64,000 bases of DNA, taken from positions 4,511,001-4,575,000 of the forward strand of contig JAWUZG010000173.1 of NCBI GenBank assembly GCA_036785705.1, in the 5' to 3' direction. Below, piece after piece: positions 60,541 to 64,000 of this stretch (positions are counted from its first letter, which is position 1; every line of letters starts with the position of its first letter). A program made the translations under genes and the position numbers. The notes below the pieces were generated by a model. It did not search any database and was not told the DNA's origin. It saw nothing but the letters and a program-made list of their open reading frames with translations. The stretch comes from Acanthornis magna. Its lineage: Eukaryota; Chordata; Aves; Passeriformes; Acanthizidae.

Positions 60541-62565
60541 GCTTCCACTTAGTCTCTTTTCCCCTTTTTCCCCTTTGATGTTGGGGAAGGGAACATGGGT
60601 AAGGAAGAAGAAAAAAGAAAAGCAGGGAAAAAAGAAGGAAAAAGAAAAAATAAGGAAGAAAGCCATTAAAATGAAGAAGGCACCTTACAGGCACCATACG
60701 TGCATTTTTCCCTTTTTTCTGTTTTTCCACTTTGTTTGAAAAACATAAGAGTGAAAATTGAAATAAACCCCCTTGTAATGAAAAGGATTTTGAACTTGAA
60801 CTTGTGTTAGCTCTATTGTTGCTCAGTAAAGGTCAAGCACAAACTAAACTTTAATCATATATTCCCAAGGAAATCTCAATGAAACCTTCATGTTGGTAGA
60901 GAAAGAACCTTGAAACTTTTGGATTTAAAATATTTCAGCACATATTTCTAAGTAAGTGAGTATTTAAGTGTCTTGGTGTATGGACAGGCCTTCAAAGCAT
61001 TTAAGATGCTGTGCTGAAACCTCTCTTATATAAAACATTCCTTGCTGAACCCTGTCCCAGAGATTTATGTTTGCCTGCATATCAGTCTCCTTTCCAAGAT
61101 GTGTGATCAGATGTGAGCTGGTAGATTACAGCTCGGGTGTATGCAGTGCTCTGACATCTTCTTGTATCAGCTCATCTCTTTCCCCATTCTGGAAAAGTGT
61201 AATTTGGGAAGGTTTCTTTCTTCATTTCTCGTGTGTTTTAATGCTGTCCTTTAATGTAAGGTATATGTGTACAGATATCATATAAATATATGCAGGTTTA
61301 TAGATGTAACTATATACATGCAGCCCTGTTGGCCAAGAGGCATCTGCCTGCACTGTTGATATTAGAAGATAAGGTTTCTAAGAGTTATATTGCATTTGTA
61401 TGCCCTTGGTTAATATTTTTTCATGCTTAATTGTAAAGGAAAATGCTTCCTATTGTTACCAGGTTTCTCATCCTCTGCTGATACTAGGTTTCAACTCAGT
61501 TTCTTACACTATTTTAAAATGAGATGACTAAACTACATTAAAGTGGTTTTACTCTGTTGAGAGACAGACTACACAAATACTGATCTTCATACAAAAATTT
61601 GCCACATTTTCTAAAAGGAGCTTGGCTTTGGGAGGGATAAATAATCTTCTGGAAATATCTGCTTAAATATTTCTCTTTTGCCCATCTATCTCTATGTCCA
61701 CTCTGTCTTCACTCTGCCCCAGCTCTGCACTTACCTAACTTCTAGACACCAAAAAGGGAGAATAGTCCTTCCATTTACAGCTGCAGTGTTTTCTGACATT
61801 CTGCAATATTTTCTGCAGTATTTCTCTTGGAAAAGAGAATGGCAGTGGTTTCTTACCAGTGACTTTATGGTAAAGATCGGACCCATATCAGTATCCATAT
61901 TAAATGTACGGCATAAAAATAAATATTCTGGGATTCTTACGGACAAAAATTACTAAGTTTCAAATCCTGGAGCTTTAGAATTCTGCAGGGAATCTGCAAC
62001 AGTGGATGAGCTCTACATCATAATATTGAGATTGTGCATGAGATATAATATTTTGGGGCAGCATGAATATTAAGAAGAAGGATTTTTAAACAGTAGTTTT
62101 TAACTAATTTCATAAATCTAAAATATTAAAAGGAGAGTACGACAAGTTATATATATCATGTTATACAAAAGAGAGGAAAAATATGTTACAAATACAAGAC
62201 TATTTTCCAACCCTTATAGCCTTTCAAAACATACACTATGATGAAGCATCCAAATGAAACCACATGACATAATGTAATGCATTTATTCAAGGTCTTTTTA
62301 TTAGATCCTTCATATATAGTCATGTAAAGCCCATATAGTGTCTGATATGTATTATCAATCCATTTGTTCCTTATCTAGATTTACATTTCTTACCGAGAAA
62401 AAAAATAAGATGATCTCCCTAACAGACTACTTTAAGATTCAGATTTTGGATGCAAGCTTTTAATTGCTATGACAGCAATGTGTTTACTGTGTCTAAAGAT
62501 ATGCAAACTGCTTTATAAGTAACTCGATAGTTTAATATGTGTTTGTTTGTGATCTTTTTCTGTTA

Positions 62566-62638
62566 GGGGCTGATCCAGAGCTCTTTGAAGTCCGTGGGGC
62601 TTTTTTCACTGACTTCAAAGGGCTTTTGGCTCAGACCC
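62566..62638. mobile_element. Palindromic MITE-like element
   Basis: A near-complete palindrome: the left arm GGGGCTGATCCAGAGC then TCTTTGAAGTC pairs with the right arm GACTTCAAAGGGCTT then TTGGCTCAGACCC around a short T-rich centre. Palindromes with TGATCC...GAAGTC arms are, as I recall, a recurrent old repeat in reptile and bird genomes. The structure is seen directly; the family is inferred. It has no coding capacity and would have needed a transposase from elsewhere. Confidence 0.6.
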
Positions 62639-62640
62639 TT

Positions 62641-64000
62641 ATCCTTAAACACTGAATAGATTAACAACTGATTTGTGAATAGTTTGCAATGCCAAAAGGA
62701 ATAGAGAAAAGCCAGCCTTTACAAAATTATGTGTCTGGCGAACACTATTTAACCATATCCTATTGATATTTGTATTAATAATTAACTGGTGCCATGATGG
62801 CTTATGTACACTCTTGGGCTGGCAGAACAGTGCAGGAGAAAAGATATGGAATATGGAAATATTTAATGATATCCTCGTATATTATACACAGCTTTACCAA
62901 AACCTATTCCAAGAGTGAGGCCACTGGAGTATTCAAGGATGCACAACCATTTCCTAGGCAGAAGTTCTTTCCCAGATGTTCAGTTTGACCTGGGGCAACT
63001 CAATCAAAGTCTGTAAGGTTTCCAACATTTCTAGTGGGGATTTATTTTTAAAAATGTGGCATATGGATTTTTCTGGCAATAATGAAATATAGCTGTGCAC
63101 ACTCCATTAAATAAAATGAGACTTTAATCCTTAAAACTGCGTGAGTAACTGGAATTGAAAAGTTGGGAGCTGGGAAAAAGAGAAAAGATTGAGGATGAAG
63201 AAAGTGAAGAACTTCAGGAAGGACATTTGAGGAGCTGACCCACAGAAAATATGAAATGAACCATTTGGAATACCTGGTTTCAAAGGATTTATAACCATTC
63301 CTGAAAAGATGGATAGATACAGCACTCTAAAATAAACCCAGTAAGAAAAAAATCAAATAAAAGATGAAGAGTGACTTAATGGAACTATTCCAATAAGTAG
63401 ATTGTTTTCTTAATACTTGCTGTGGAATTCTTTCTGTATTTCAACCTTTCACCACTTAAAAGCATAAAATACTGCTTTGGGTAATTAACTGACTTGATTT
63501 GTACTACAGCAGTTTTGAAACTTTCAAAGCAGGATGAGAGGCTTAAAAATCTCTACTTCCATAAGTTCAACTCCAGTTTCAAAAAACTGAAACACCAATA
63601 GACAAAGGAGAGAGAAAAATAACTCCATACAATATTTCTGGGATTTCTTATGAATATAGAGTCTAATCTTTTTGTTTGTACAGCCTTTCACCCCAAGACA
63701 AACTGGAAATAAGGTTTAGTAGGAATATTTTCCCTATGCTGCTCCAGGAGGCCTTTTTACAGAATTAGAAATATCACATAGAATCACATTTACTGTTTGA
63801 GACCTCTGGAACTCAGCAGAGCTATTTTTTACAGGTGCATGTTCCTCTGCCTCATTCTCTTTATTCTTACAGAAAATGGTCCTGAGAGCCCTTTTCCTCT
63901 CCCTATTTATTTAAAGCTTCAAAATAGTTGTGGTTTTTCCTTTGTTTTTTGTTTTTTGGGGTTTTTTTTGGTTGTTGTTTTGTTTTGTTTCTGTTTTAAT
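62641..64000. other. Gene-free DNA to the window edge
   Basis: Unique AT-rich sequence with no gene recognised. It ends in the T/G-rich tract listed next, which may continue beyond the window. Confidence 0.5.
63930..64000 (+). repeat. T/G-rich low-complexity tract at window edge
   Basis: TTTTTTG, TTTTGGGG, GGTTGTTG and TTTTGTTTTG words, of the same kind as at 21941 and 31815. It may continue past the edge. Confidence 0.75.

Larger units (their letters stand above)
54871..62564. other. Gene-free DNA nearly lacking young repeats
   Basis: No gene, LTR or CR1 copy was recognised. It contains simple repeats at 56143-56159, 57016-57032, 57301-57332 and 60513-60540 and candidate regulatory blocks at 56240-56450 and 59380-60090. 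Low mobile-element content over about 7.7 kb contrasts with the rest of the window. Confidence 0.5.

Overview
This 64 kb window looks like a gene-free stretch of a bird nuclear genome. The main evidence is about a dozen 5'-truncated CR1 retrotransposon fragments carrying the avian CR1 3' end (a variant of TTCCAACC followed by GATTCTATGATT, or its complement). Added to this are several avian-type LTRs, old MIR-like SINE relics, many A/T- and GT-rich simple repeats, and long AT-rich unique sequence. I found no protein-coding exon, rRNA, tRNA, snRNA or CRISPR array that I can support. The longer open frames fall inside CR1 copies, LTRs or simple repeats, or have no coding character. The window is therefore intergenic sequence or one very large intron. 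The species cannot be named from this sequence; a neoavian, possibly passerine, bird is an inference from the mix of ERVs.

Layout. 1-14 kb is mostly unique AT-rich DNA with a CR1 fragment (5828-6072), an ERV-associated repeat (about 7750-8125), two directly adjacent CR1 tails (10188-10374), a small CR1 piece (11341-11400) and a repeat-free block at 12.0-12.65 kb. 14-26 kb is an LTR-rich section: a solo LTR on the minus strand with a perfect 6-bp target duplication (14369-14947), a roughly 1.1 kb ERVL-type LTR on the plus strand (about 17335-18412), a relative of the first LTR on the plus strand (about 24328-24711), and a short compact LTR (about 25762-26057). 27-30 kb holds two minus-strand CR1 copies. 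30-35 kb holds a long CA microsatellite and a shorter ERVL-type LTR on the minus strand (34640-35070). 38.8-39.4 kb is the best preserved plus-strand CR1. 39.7-47.8 kb contains MIR-like relics. 48.8-49.8 kb is a cluster of four CR1 fragments. 54.3-54.9 kb is a minus-strand CR1 that still shows the decayed C-terminus of its second ORF. 55-64 kb is almost free of young repeats.

If the window has a function, it is probably regulatory. Several repeat-poor blocks look like candidate conserved noncoding elements: 2.6, 12.0-12.65, 16.5-16.7, 38.0-38.6, 40.4-40.6, 50.2-50.9, 53.3-53.65, 56.2-56.45 and 59.4-60.1 kb. They were picked by eye for unique sequence and for POU, homeodomain, SOX, AP-1 or E-box words. 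The clearest is 40415-40523, where two perfect octamers flank two TAATTA cores. Conservation could not be tested here, so these are hypotheses. I found no convincing new biological system. The most unusual small structures are an imperfect palindromic MITE-like element at 62566-62638, a perfect 12-bp inverted repeat at 60023-60054, and paired CR1 tails at two loci.
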